Positions 42,051-50,429 of a DNA stretch of 64,000 bases are shown piece after piece. This DNA comes from CAYMAI01 sp964388445. GTDB taxonomy: Bacteria > 4484-113 > JAGGVC01. Where the stretch lies: assembly GCA_964388445.1 (NCBI GenBank), contig CAYMAI010000002.1, positions 186,001 through 250,000 of the forward strand, read 5' to 3'. Every line of letters starts with the position of its first letter. Position 1 is the stretch's first letter. The notes under the pieces are model-generated. The model saw nothing but the letters and a program-made list of their open reading frames with translations, did not search any database and had not been told where the DNA came from. The position numbers and the translations under genes are program-made.

Positions 42051-44587
42051 TACGTCCGAGGCACCTCTTTCATTTCGTATATCGCGAGTATGTCGCCAAG
42101 CTGAACGTCGCCGGTGCCTTCGATAACGAAGCCGCACTCGTAACCGCTGGCGACTTCGCGCACGTCTTCTTTAAACCGGCGAAGCGAACGAAGCGTATGT
42201 TCGTGAACGACTTCGCCGTTGCGCATAAGACGATATTTCTTTCCGCGCTCCGCTTTGCCGTCGAGAACGAAGCCTCCGCAAATGACGCTCGACTTTTCGG
42301 TGCGAAATATCTCGCGCACTTCGACGCGCGCAAGCTCGGACTCCTGAAATACAGGTTCGAGAAGTCCCAGCATCGCTTTCTTTATTTCGTCCATCATCTG
42401 GTAAATGATGTTGTAAATCCTTACGTCCACTTTCTCGCGCTCGGCAAGCCGCTTCGCTCCGCTCGTGAGGCTCGTGCTGAATCCCAAAATAATCGCGTCG
42501 GATGCACTGGCAAGCATTACGTCGTTTTCGTTGATTTGGCCGACGCCATGCGAAATTACATTAACTTTTACGTCCTCGACCGCAATCTTTTGAAGTTCGG
42601 TTACTATCGCTTCTTCGCTTCCGCCGACATCCGTCTTCACGATTACGTTAAGGTCTTTAAGCTCGCCCTTTTCGAGCCTGCTGAAGAAATCTTCGAGACT
42701 CGGCTTGGCCAAATGGCTTTGCTGAAGGTCGAGCTTAGCCCTTTCCTTGCGTACCTCGATGATTTCGCTCGCTTTGCGCTTGTTTTGGAAGGCAAACACT
42801 TTGTCGCCGTTGGACGGAACGTCCACGAACCCGATTATTCGGACCGGGCGGGCGGGTAGTGCGTCGTCGAGCTCTTTGCCCCACTCGTCTTCCATCCGCT
42901 TTATCCGGCCTCCGCTCGTGCCGCAGACGAGATGCTGGCCGCGTTTCAGCGTGCCTTGCATTACTAGCACCGTTGCGATAACGCCCTGCCCTTTCGTAAT
43001 CTCGCTTTCCACGACTATTCCGTAAGGCGGCGCGGTAGGGTCTGCTTTGTATTCCAAAAGGTCGGCTTGAAGCAGAACCATTTCGAGCAATTCTTCAATG
43101 CCGTCGCCTTGGAGAGCGCTGATTTTCACGTACACCGTGTCTCCGCCCCACTCTTCCGGCACGAGGCCGAGTTCGGAAACCTGGCTCATGGAGCGTTCCG
43201 GATTCGCGCTCGCCAAATCGCACTTGTTCAGGGCCACGATAATGGGAACTTTGGCGGCGCGGGCGTGTTCGATGGCTTCTTTCGTTTGAGGTTTGACGCC
43301 GTCGTCCGCCGCAACGACCAGAATGACAATGTCGGTTACCTGCGAGCCGCGCGCACGCATTTGAGTGAAGGCAGCATGGCCGGGGGTGTCTATGAACGTA
43401 ATCGTTCTGCCGTTATGAATAACTTGATATGCGCCGATGTGTTGAGTGATTCCGCCGGCTTCGCCCGCAACGACGTTCGTGTTCCGGATTCTGTCCAGCA
43501 ATTTCGTCTTGCCGTGATCGACGTGGCCCATTACCGTAACGACGGGCGGACGCGGTTGAAGATTTTCGGTTTGAATCTTCGTGTATTCTTCCAGAATGTC
43601 TTCCGGCGCTTCTTCGGGTCTTACTTCGCACTTAACGTTGAAATGCTCCGCCAGGAGTTGAATTTCGTCTATTGACAACAGGTGATTAATCGTGGCGAAT
43701 GTGTCGAGTTCTTTCAAAAGGAAGCTGATAATTTCGCTTACCTTAATTCCGCTGCCCAATGACACGTCTCGCACTGTCATATCGCCGGACACCTTGAGAA
43801 CGTGAACGGTTTTTGCCGCCGGCATGCTTGCGCCGCGTGCGCCTTTAACCGCGAAAACCCTAATTTTGCGCGCGCCGCGAGTTGGAACCGCTTCGTCCGG
43901 CGCTTTCCCGATTTCTTTGATTTTCTTTTTGACGGGCGGGCGCTTTTCGGGAAACTTGCGAGCGGTTTCCACTTTCCCGCCGGTCTTCTTCAGCGCGGCT
44001 TTTTCCTCTTCCGTCAATTCCGCCGCCTTCGCCGGAGCCTTCGGAACCCCGTCCTTGGGCTTCTTCGCCTTTCTTGCAGCCGCTTCCTCGGCGGTTTCCG
44101 TTTTTTCGGCTGGAGGTTTGGGCGGTTCGGCAACCTGAACGGCGGTTGCGGTTTCCGGCTTCTCGGCGGCCGGTGCCGTTTCCTTTGCGGCCTTTTGCTT
44201 TCTTTTGCCGGCGAGGTCGTCGGCATCGAAAAACGTCTTGATTGGCTGAACTTCGCGAGTCTTTTTTTCCGCCGGAGCGGGCGGCGTAGCGATATCGGAT
44301 GAAAGAGCGGCTTTCGCCCTGATTCCCATTCTTGCACGCGACGGTTTTGCGGGCTCGGGCTGCACCTGAACCTTCGCGGTTTCCTGCTTTGCCTCCGGGC
44401 GTGGCGCGCCGCCGGGCGAAAGCTTCACTTGAAGCGCTTTCAAAGTTTCTTCGCTAACGCTTGCGAGCGGCCCCTTGCCCTGCTCGTCCGTCCAGCCGAG
44501 TTCCTCTAAAAGTTCCTTGATTTTGTCGACATCCTTGACCGGAAGATGCTTTGCAAGGTGTATCAGCTTGTAGGTTTTTGCCGCCAT
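42050..44587 (-). CDS. infB: Translation initiation factor IF-2
   Basis: GTPase that brings initiator tRNA to the 30S subunit and promotes subunit joining. The 845 residues have an IF2N-type start (KTYKLIHLAKHLPVKDVDKI), a long Lys/Ala/Pro/Glu-rich linker (~70-260), a second small domain, and the G domain at about 345 with GHVDHGKTKLLD, DTPGH and NKCD, followed by domains II-IV. Length is normal for the family. It is the third major gene of the rimP-nusA-ylxR-infB-rbfA operon. The ATG lies 15 nt after the ylxR stop. Confidence 0.97.
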   Translation of the reverse strand: MAAKTYKLIHLAKHLPVKDVDKIKELLEELGWTDEQGKGPLASVSEETLKALQVKLSPGGAPRPEAKQETAKVQVQPEPAKPSRARMGIRAKAALSSDIATPPAPAEKKTREVQPIKTFFDADDLAGKRKQKAAKETAPAAEKPETATAVQVAEPPKPPAEKTETAEEAAARKAKKPKDGVPKAPAKAAELTEEEKAALKKTGGKVETARKFPEKRPPVKKKIKEIGKAPDEAVPTRGARKIRVFAVKGARGASMPAAKTVHVLKVSGDMTVRDVSLGSGIKVSEIISFLLKELDTFATINHLLSIDEIQLLAEHFNVKCEVRPEEAPEDILEEYTKIQTENLQPRPPVVTVMGHVDHGKTKLLDRIRNTNVVAGEAGGITQHIGAYQVIHNGRTITFIDTPGHAAFTQMRARGSQVTDIVILVVAADDGVKPQTKEAIEHARAAKVPIIVALNKCDLASANPERSMSQVSELGLVPEEWGGDTVYVKISALQGDGIEELLEMVLLQADLLEYKADPTAPPYGIVVESEITKGQGVIATVLVMQGTLKRGQHLVCGTSGGRIKRMEDEWGKELDDALPARPVRIIGFVDVPSNGDKVFAFQNKRKASEIIEVRKERAKLDLQQSHLAKPSLEDFFSRLEKGELKDLNVIVKTDVGGSEEAIVTELQKIAVEDVKVNVISHGVGQINENDVMLASASDAIILGFSTSLTSGAKRLAEREKVDVRIYNIIYQMMDEIKKAMLGLLEPVFQESELARVEVREIFRTEKSSVICGGFVLDGKAERGKKYRLMRNGEVVHEHTLRSLRRFKEDVREVASGYECGFVIEGTGDVQLGDILAIYEMKEVPRT

Positions 44588-44602
44588 ATCGGGGAATCGC
44601 CG

Positions 44603-44944
44603 TTAACCGGCCTTTCCCAGCCCCCTTTCGCGAATGAAATTCATAAACTTGTTCTTAAGGATGTACCATTCGGTTTCTTCAAGCCGGATGGTTTGCCTGT
44701 TGTATTTTCCGCGCGCGAAATCGATGCGACCGGTTTTGCGGAGCGCATCGAAACATTTTTCGCGCGGGCACAGATAAACGCTTCTGCCTTCCGCTAGTCT
44801 TGCCTGCGCGACTATAACGACCTTATCCGAGGTAAAGTTGAACCGCACGAGTTCCACTTGTGGCGAGCGCTCGCGGCAGGCAATGCATGTACGCGTCGGA
44901 GAATGAACCATACTGCTTCCGGCGTTACTCGTCGCTACCGGCAT
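44603..44944 (-). CDS. ylxR: YlxR-family RNA-binding protein
   Basis: A 113-residue protein of the YlxR (DUF448) family, often found between nusA and infB. The key segment is TCIACRERSPQVELVRFNF with the conserved Cys pair, then GRSVYLCPREKCFDALRKTGRI, where the GRxxYxC motif is typical. Proposed roles are RNA binding or regulation. The listed ATG has GGAGGTG 3 nt upstream but overlaps nusA by 20 nt; a second ATG at 44911, after the nusA stop, would give the more usual N-terminus and has a moderate GGAAG. Either could be used. Confidence 0.85.
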   Translation of the reverse strand: MPVATSNAGSSMVHSPTRTCIACRERSPQVELVRFNFTSDKVVIVAQARLAEGRSVYLCPREKCFDALRKTGRIDFARGKYNRQTIRLEETEWYILKNKFMNFIRERGLGKAG

Positions 44945-46124
44945 TTTCACCTCCGTCGTCAACCGGCGCTTCCGGCACTTCGGCAACCGCGACCGACTTT
45001 TGCGGTTCCGGCTGCTTCTCTTTGCCCGCGCCCTTCCTGCCTTTTTTGGAATGACGCTCGGATTCGTGCTTTTCGCCGTCTTCGATTTCCTTCATGCTTT
45101 TGACGTCGAGCCAGTATTTCGTGATTTTGGATGCAAGTTTTACGTTGCGCCAACCGCGCCCGATGGCTAAACTTATCTGGTCGTTTGGAACGATTACGAT
45201 TGCTTTTCTGTCGTCTTCGAAAATTTCCACGCTGACAACGGCGGCGGGCGAAAGCGCCTCGCGTATGTATTCGAACGGATCTTCTTTAAAAGGAATGAGG
45301 TCGATTTTCTCGTCCTGAAGTTCATGACTGATGGCGAGAATCCTAATACCCTTGGTGCCGATGCACGTACCCACCGGATCCAGTTCGGGTATATTGCTTC
45401 TGACCGCCACCTTTGCCCTGTGGCCTGGGTCGCGCGCTATGGAGATGATTTCGATTGCGCCTTCGCGAACTTCGGGTATTTCGTTTTCCATCAGTCTGCG
45501 GATTAGGTCGGGATGGGTACGGGAAAGAACCAACATCGGGCTTTTGCGCGCGGTTTTCACCTCGATTAAAAGCGCCTTGATACGCTGACCGGGCATAAAC
45601 CGCTCGGTTTGAATTTGCTCTCTGTATGGCAGTATCGCCTCGACGTCGCCGTCAACTTCCACGAATACATCGTGTTTTTCGACGTAAAGGATGCTTCCGC
45701 TGATAATTTGAAACTGGCGGTCCTTGTATTTCTGCAGTACGTTCGTTCGCTTCGCGTCTTTGATTACGCTTACAATCTTCTGCTTTGCGTAATGTATGGC
45801 GAGATAGTTCAAATTGTCGAGCGGGACTTCCGTAAGCAGGATATCTCCTTCTTCGGCCTCGTCGGTTTCCGCGCGCGCATCTTCTAGGCTGATTTCAGTG
45901 CGTTCGTTCTGAACTTCGGCTACCACGACTTTTCGAAGGTATGCTTCTATCTCGTTATCTTCGCCAAGCTGTACGTCGACGACCAAATTGTCGACCGGCC
46001 CGTTGGTTTTGTAATAAGCCGTGCGTATGGCTTCTTTCAGCGATTCGATTATCACGTCGCGGGCGACGCCGTGAACGTTTTCGACTTCCTGAAGCGCAAG
46101 CACGATTGTTGGGTCGAGTCTCAT
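44925..46124 (-). CDS. nusA: Transcription termination/antitermination factor NusA
   Basis: Binds RNA polymerase and controls pausing, termination and antitermination. The 399 residues contain the N-terminal polymerase-binding domain (IIESLKEAIRTAYYK), the S1 domain (~135-200; GSILYVEKHDVFVEVDGDVEAILP), KH1 (ELDPVGTCIGTKGIRI) and KH2 (NDQISLAIGRGWRNVKLASK), in which the usual GKGGQN turn reads GRGWRN. A charged tail (KHESERHSKKGRKGAGKEKQ) follows; no extra acidic-repeat domains. ATG lies one base after the rimP stop, with GAGGT 5 nt upstream. It may act on the terminator-like hairpin in its own operon leader. Confidence 0.96.
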   Translation of the reverse strand: MRLDPTIVLALQEVENVHGVARDVIIESLKEAIRTAYYKTNGPVDNLVVDVQLGEDNEIEAYLRKVVVAEVQNERTEISLEDARAETDEAEEGDILLTEVPLDNLNYLAIHYAKQKIVSVIKDAKRTNVLQKYKDRQFQIISGSILYVEKHDVFVEVDGDVEAILPYREQIQTERFMPGQRIKALLIEVKTARKSPMLVLSRTHPDLIRRLMENEIPEVREGAIEIISIARDPGHRAKVAVRSNIPELDPVGTCIGTKGIRILAISHELQDEKIDLIPFKEDPFEYIREALSPAAVVSVEIFEDDRKAIVIVPNDQISLAIGRGWRNVKLASKITKYWLDVKSMKEIEDGEKHESERHSKKGRKGAGKEKQPEPQKSVAVAEVPEAPVDDGGENAGSDE

Positions 46125-46125
46125 C

Positions 46126-46596
46126 CTATACCTCACTCACCAGCCTGACTTCGATAAGTCCTTCCCGTGAAACGTCGAGCGAGTCGCCGCCGCCGTTTTC
46201 GATGCCGGAAATCGTAAGATTTTCGCCCGTAAAACCGGCGAGCGAGCCGATCACCGTGCGCTTGGCCATTTCCTCGCGAAAGCGCACGCGGACTTTCGAG
46301 CCCACAAAACGCGCGAAATCCTTGTCGCGCTTAAGCACGCGGTCGAGGCCGGGACTCGATACTTCGAGCACGCACCTGTCGTCGAACGCGCCAATGGAGG
46401 TCATAAACAGCTTGAGGGGATTCGTAATTTTTTCGCAGTCGGCAAGCTTAAGCGGAGATTCGTCCAAGCGGTCGATAAACGCTCTGTAAACGGTAGTTTG
46501 CGCGGCACGGCCGACCTGAAAATCGATCAGGTCGAAGCCAAACCTGATGAGGTGGTTACGTACCTCATCTTCCAGCTTTGCCGCATCTACATACAT
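46126..46596 (-). CDS. rimP: Ribosome maturation factor RimP
   Basis: Assists assembly of the 30S subunit. The 156 residues show the two-domain form: YRAFIDRLDESPLKLADCEKI, then CVLEVSSPGLDRVLKRDKDFARFVG, the most conserved signature, and an Sm-like C-terminal barrel. The ATG lacks a ribosome site (GAAAGAATTTGTAA precedes it), unusual in this operon, so initiation may depend on leader structure. First gene of the operon, behind a promoter and an attenuator-like hairpin. Confidence 0.94.
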   Translation of the reverse strand: MYVDAAKLEDEVRNHLIRFGFDLIDFQVGRAAQTTVYRAFIDRLDESPLKLADCEKITNPLKLFMTSIGAFDDRCVLEVSSPGLDRVLKRDKDFARFVGSKVRVRFREEMAKRTVIGSLAGFTGENLTISGIENGGGDSLDVSREGLIEVRLVSEV

Positions 46597-46631
46597 TTAC
46601 AAATTCTTTCATTGGCAGGTACCGCGTGAAC

Positions 46632-46652
46632 AAAAAAGCCACAGCAGTGGCT
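46632..46652 (-). terminator. Terminator-like hairpin (attenuator) in the rimP-nusA leader
   Basis: On the minus strand AGCCAC-TGCT-GTGGCT (46652-46637) is a perfect 6-bp stem with a 4-nt loop, followed by six T. It lies after the operon promoter and before rimP, so RNAs ending here would be about 55-60 nt. The position fits NusA-responsive control of its own operon. Confidence 0.7.
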
Positions 46653-46696
46653 CTTTCATCATGCCCAAAACCGTGCTGTCACCGCCAGACGGTCAA

Positions 46697-46725
46697 ATTA
46701 TAACACCAGTTAACGGCATTAACAA
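46697..46725 (-). promoter_or_regulatory. Promoter of the rimP-nusA-infB operon
   Basis: Minus strand TTGTTA (46725-46720), 17-nt spacer, perfect TATAAT (46702-46697). RNA start near 46690, giving a leader of about 94 nt before rimP. Confidence 0.7.
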
Positions 46726-46839
46726 GTATGATGACCGGTTAAATACAACAATCAGCCCCATCAGTAGCATTTTAAACGCGAAATTGCGCGCGGAAATGAA
46801 TTTCGAATTATGGGCGATGTAACTTTGCAGAATCGAAAA

Positions 46840-47430
46840 CTACTGCACCTTTTCTTCTTCCGCGCCGCCGGACATGTCGGAATTCGACGCTTCTTCCGCC
46901 GCGGCGTCAGGCTCGAAAAATCCTGACTCGCCCGGCTCATCTTGCGCGAATTGAGACGAAGCATCCTTGTCTGCGGACTCTTCGGACTCTTGAAATCCCG
47001 CATCGGGCTGGCCGATAACTTCCTCGACTTCTCCAGATTCTACGGATTCGATGGCGATATCACCGGTTACGGCGGGTTCTTCCGAAACGGCTTCGAAAGT
47101 TTCGGTTACCGCAACTGGCGCATCGGCAGGCAGTTTCTGTTCGATCGGTTCGATTCCGAGTACACGGACTTTTCTGAAAAGACTGACCAATCTGCCATAG
47201 CGGCGGCTCGCGGTATTCTTGTGAATTACGCCTTTGCTTGCGGTCTTGTATATCGTGCGTTGAGCGTCCCGAAGGGCTTTCGCCGCATCGTCTTCGGATA
47301 TTTCCAAATTGGTTATCGCAAGACGCGCGCTTTTGAGAGCGCCTTTCATGCGCGTTTTGTAATACTGATTACGCACACGATTGCGTTCGTTAATCAAAAT
47401 CTGCTTTTTGGCGCTCTTTGTGTTAGCCAC
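46840..47430 (-). CDS. rpsT: Ribosomal protein S20 with a long acidic C-terminal extension
   Basis: Small-subunit protein that binds 16S rRNA. Residues 1-90 are ordinary S20: MANTKSAKKQILINERNR, YYKTRMKGALKSAR, YKTASKGVIHKNTASRRYGRL. The usual protein ends near residue 85-95, but this one continues for about 100 residues of acidic, Glu/Asp/Ser/Ala-rich sequence (TETFEAVSEEPAVTGDIAIE, SEESADKDASSQFAQDEPGE) with no clear fold. The frame is intact, so this is a genuine extension or a fused disordered tail. GTG start with AGGAGAG 6 nt upstream and a near-perfect promoter. On the same strand rimP follows after its own promoter. Confidence 0.92.
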   Translation of the reverse strand: MANTKSAKKQILINERNRVRNQYYKTRMKGALKSARLAITNLEISEDDAAKALRDAQRTIYKTASKGVIHKNTASRRYGRLVSLFRKVRVLGIEPIEQKLPADAPVAVTETFEAVSEEPAVTGDIAIESVESGEVEEVIGQPDAGFQESEESADKDASSQFAQDEPGESGFFEPDAAAEEASNSDMSGGAEEEKVQ

Positions 47431-47500
47431 TCAGAACTCTCCTGACCTTACGGTTGAAAATAAAAATGCGCGGCAACCACCGCCCCCGAAAGGGATAGGG

Positions 47501-47528
47501 ATTATACCTTAGCTTCGGCGCTTGTCAA
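47501..47528 (-). promoter_or_regulatory. Promoter of rpsT
   Basis: Minus strand TTGACA (47528-47523), 16-nt spacer, TATAAT (47506-47501); both hexamers match the consensus exactly. The leader to the GTG is about 64 nt. Confidence 0.8.
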
Positions 47529-47546
47529 GCAATTTTTCCCAATCTT

Positions 47547-48302
47547 TTACTTGAAAGCGGTTTGCTGCCGCGAAATAGGTGCGGCAATCGCTTCTTTCCG
47601 CAGGTCGAAGTTTCGGGCGCGGGCGTTTAGAAATTCGAAATAAGAAGTTTCGGCCAGTTTTTCGGATAGCTTTCTCGCTTCGTTCAGCCGCTTTCTTTCT
47701 TCGGTTACGTCGGCGGCGATGCCCGCGCGACGGTCCCCGATTTCAGTCAATATTCTCCTTGCGTTGTCGAGGTAATACCGCGCCGTATCGTAAAATCCCT
47801 CGGCAGCAAGGTACAGGTCTATTTGCCTGCCCCAGCCAAGCGGAGAATTAAGTCCTCTCGCCCGCGATTCGGCGCTGCGCGCCTGCGAGCGATAGTATTC
47901 CGCCTGAGAAAAATTTGTGAGCATGTTTTCGGCAAGCGACCCCACCGAACCAAGCCTAGCCCTCATGCCTACGAGCGTCCTTTCGGCACGGGCGATGGCC
48001 AAGTCGGCCGATTCGTAAAACCTCACATTCGAGCCGCCGTATTTCGAGCTGTAATCGCCGACGCGGCCGCTCCATTCGGAAACTCTGTCTTTGAAATCGT
48101 CGATATCGGATTGGCTGAGCGCTTCGTCGAATTTAAGCGATCTATCCAGTGCAGTCGCGTCCCTAAGAAGTCCGTCAAGTTCGTCAAGCCGGGCGGTTAT
48201 CTCGGCCAGGCCGCCGGTTTTGGTTTCGGAAAAACTCAAGTAGTCGAATATGAAAAGCGTCGCAGCCGTCGCTAGCGCGGCAATCCAAGAAGTCCATACC
48301 AT
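47547..48302 (-). CDS. Membrane-anchored coiled-coil protein of unknown function
   Basis: A 251-residue protein with one N-terminal membrane helix (WIAALATAATLFIFDYLSF) and then almost continuous helix, rich in Ala, Arg and Glu (AEITARLDELDGLLRDATAL, AIARAERTLVGMRARLGS, DVTEERKRLNEARKLSEKLA), likely coiled coil on the outer face of the membrane. No known domain is recognised. An in-frame TTG 16 codons earlier exists, but a TACAAT -10-like box lies between it and this ATG; neither start has a ribosome site. It lies between rpsT and the OppD-type ATPase gene on the same strand. Confidence 0.6.
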   Translation of the reverse strand: MVWTSWIAALATAATLFIFDYLSFSETKTGGLAEITARLDELDGLLRDATALDRSLKFDEALSQSDIDDFKDRVSEWSGRVGDYSSKYGGSNVRFYESADLAIARAERTLVGMRARLGSVGSLAENMLTNFSQAEYYRSQARSAESRARGLNSPLGWGRQIDLYLAAEGFYDTARYYLDNARRILTEIGDRRAGIAADVTEERKRLNEARKLSEKLAETSYFEFLNARARNFDLRKEAIAAPISRQQTAFK

Positions 48303-48346
48303 TTTCGTAAACGCTGCGTCCGTCACGAAAGAAATTGTACCGCAAA

Positions 48347-49417
48347 TCAAGCGTCATTCCGCTTGCCGGCGTCACTTTCGTACAGCCAGCATTCCACCCT
48401 GTCCGCTCCAAGGCTGAACCGCGGCGGATATTTTCGACTGCAAACTTCCATCGCTTGGCCGCATCTTGGGGCGAACGGGCATCCGGCGCCGAGGCCGATT
48501 AGGTCCGGCGGCTGTCCCGGAATCGGAACCAGCGTTTGCTTTTCTTCGTGCAGTTTCGGCAGGCTTTCGATAAGCCCCTTGCTGTATGGATGCTTCGGAT
48601 CCGCAAAGAATGCCCTTGTCGGGCAGGATTCCACAATGCGGCCCGCGTACATCACGTTAACGTGGCTGCAGGTTTGCGCGACCACGCCTAGATCGTGAGT
48701 AATGAGCAAAATCGCCGTCTTGAAATCTTTTCGAAGCGTGAATAAAAGCTCCAGTATTTGCGCCTGAATTGTGACGTCCAGAGCGGTAGTAGGTTCGTCG
48801 GCGATCAATAAACGGGGATTCAATGCCAGCGCCATCGCAATCATTATCCTCTGACGCATGCCGCCGGAAAGCTCGTGCGGATAGCTGTCGAGTTTTCTCG
48901 AAACGTCCGGCAGCCCGACGACTTCGAACAGGTCTGCCGTTCTTTTGCGCGCTTTTTGCCAGGATGCCCCGGAATGTTTCCGAATCGCTTCCGAAATCTG
49001 TTCGCCGACTGTTAATACCGGATTGAGGCTTGTCAGCGGATCCTGAAAAATCATCGCGATTTCTTTGCCGCGAATCTTGGACATTTCGCTGCGGCCGATT
49101 TTTGAAAGGTCAACCGGCTTGCCGGCCGCCGGAAAGTACCAAACTTCCCCCGCAACGATTTTCGCCCTCGTTTCGTTCATCAGACCGAGAACGCTCATCG
49201 CCGACACGCTTTTTCCGCAACCGCTTTCTCCGACAAGGGCGACCATTTCTTCCTCGAAGAGCGTAAGGTCAACGCCTCGAACAGCTTCGAGAAGCCCTTC
49301 TTCGAGTTGAAAATGTGTTTTAAGCCCGCGTATTTCGAGCACTTTTTTTCTGCCGTCTTTATGCAAAGGCGATGGCGGTGCGATGATGCCGGAAGTATGG
49401 GAGCGAACCGCCGTCAT
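48347..49417 (-). CDS. OppD/DppD-type ABC transporter ATP-binding protein
   Basis: Cytoplasmic ATPase of peptide/nickel-type importers, 356 residues. Walker A GESGCGKS, Q-loop FQDP, signature LSGGMRQR, Walker B LLIADEPTTALD, the switch His in LLITHDLG, and the C-terminal oligopeptide-transporter domain ending in LGAGCPFAPRCGQAMEVC, which in relatives holds an iron-sulfur or metal site. No permease, binding protein or OppF partner is in the window, so this subunit is an orphan here. The ATG overlaps the thiD stop by 4 nt (ATGA) with GGAGAAA upstream, so it is co-translated with thiD. Confidence 0.92.
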   Translation of the reverse strand: MTAVRSHTSGIIAPPSPLHKDGRKKVLEIRGLKTHFQLEEGLLEAVRGVDLTLFEEEMVALVGESGCGKSVSAMSVLGLMNETRAKIVAGEVWYFPAAGKPVDLSKIGRSEMSKIRGKEIAMIFQDPLTSLNPVLTVGEQISEAIRKHSGASWQKARKRTADLFEVVGLPDVSRKLDSYPHELSGGMRQRIMIAMALALNPRLLIADEPTTALDVTIQAQILELLFTLRKDFKTAILLITHDLGVVAQTCSHVNVMYAGRIVESCPTRAFFADPKHPYSKGLIESLPKLHEEKQTLVPIPGQPPDLIGLGAGCPFAPRCGQAMEVCSRKYPPRFSLGADRVECWLYESDAGKRNDA

Positions 49418-50268
49418 ATATTTTCTCCCGGTTCCGGCTCGTTCCAGCGGTAATACTCGAACATATGGTGTACGGGCGATATTCCATTTCCGATTCGGCA
49501 CGCGTTTTCAAGCGCGCCGGATATGAAACGCTTGGCAAGTTTCACCGCAGACAAGGCGTCGTACCCTCTCGCCAAATACGCCGCGATTGCCGCGGATAAT
49601 GTGCATCCCGTACCATGAGTATGTGGAATTTCCAGTCTAGGAGCGGATAATTCGACAACCGAATCGCCGTCGAAAAAGAAATCCGAAGCCAATGCGCCGC
49701 TTTCCAGATGACCGCCTTTCAAAAGTACATTTTTGGCTCCGGTTTTGCCAAGCTCGATTGCCGCCTCGCGTGGATTACCGAGTTCCTCGATTTGCCTTCC
49801 GAGTATCGCCGCGGCTTCATACGCATTCGGCGTTATCAAAAGCGCCAGCGGAAACAGCTTATCAATTAAAGTTTTCGCCGCGTCCGGTGCGATAAGCGCA
49901 TGTCCATGTTTTGAAATCATAACCGGATCGATTACTAGATTGGCCATTCCGTGTACCGCCGCTTTTTCGGCGACGGTCTCTACGATTTCACGCGTTCCCA
50001 GCGCCCCGGTTTTGACGGCGAGCGCGCCCATGTCGCTCATTACGGCGTCTATTTGCGCCGCGACGAATTCCGGCTTGAGCGGCTCAACCATAGTTACGCC
50101 TACGGTGTTTTGCGCCGTGATTAGGGTGACTGCGCTCGTGCCGAAAACCCTTAGCGCTGCAAATGTCCTCAAGTCCGCCTGTATGCCCGCGCCGCCGCCG
50201 GAATCGCTTCCGGCGATTGTCAGAGCGACCGGAACGGCTTTAGTAGCGTGCACTTTATCGCTGCTCAT
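49414..50268 (-). CDS. thiD: Hydroxymethylpyrimidine (phosphate) kinase
   Basis: Phosphorylates HMP and HMP-phosphate to give the pyrimidine half of thiamine. The 284 residues belong to the PfkB/ribokinase-like fold: ALTIAGSDSGGGAGIQADLRTF, VTLITAQNTVGV, DPVMISKHGHALI and the catalytic GTGCTLSAAIAAYLARGYD near the C-terminus. Full length. The ATG listed is preceded by TAGAAT (-10-like) 10 nt upstream; a TTG nine codons earlier lies at that box and is rejected. First gene of a two-gene unit with the ABC ATPase. Confidence 0.93.
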   Translation of the reverse strand: MSSDKVHATKAVPVALTIAGSDSGGGAGIQADLRTFAALRVFGTSAVTLITAQNTVGVTMVEPLKPEFVAAQIDAVMSDMGALAVKTGALGTREIVETVAEKAAVHGMANLVIDPVMISKHGHALIAPDAAKTLIDKLFPLALLITPNAYEAAAILGRQIEELGNPREAAIELGKTGAKNVLLKGGHLESGALASDFFFDGDSVVELSAPRLEIPHTHGTGCTLSAAIAAYLARGYDALSAVKLAKRFISGALENACRIGNGISPVHHMFEYYRWNEPEPGENI

Positions 50269-50429
50269 CACAAGACGGATTCTAGCATTGATCAATTTTC
50301 CCCGGCGGATTAAGCGGCGCCGAGAGGCATTTGCGGAATCTTAACGCAATCCACACAAGTTCTTCATATTCGGGCTTGTTTGTGTTAGCCTTCGCTGCCC
50401 GCTCAACCAGTCCCGCGGGCGGTGGTGAT

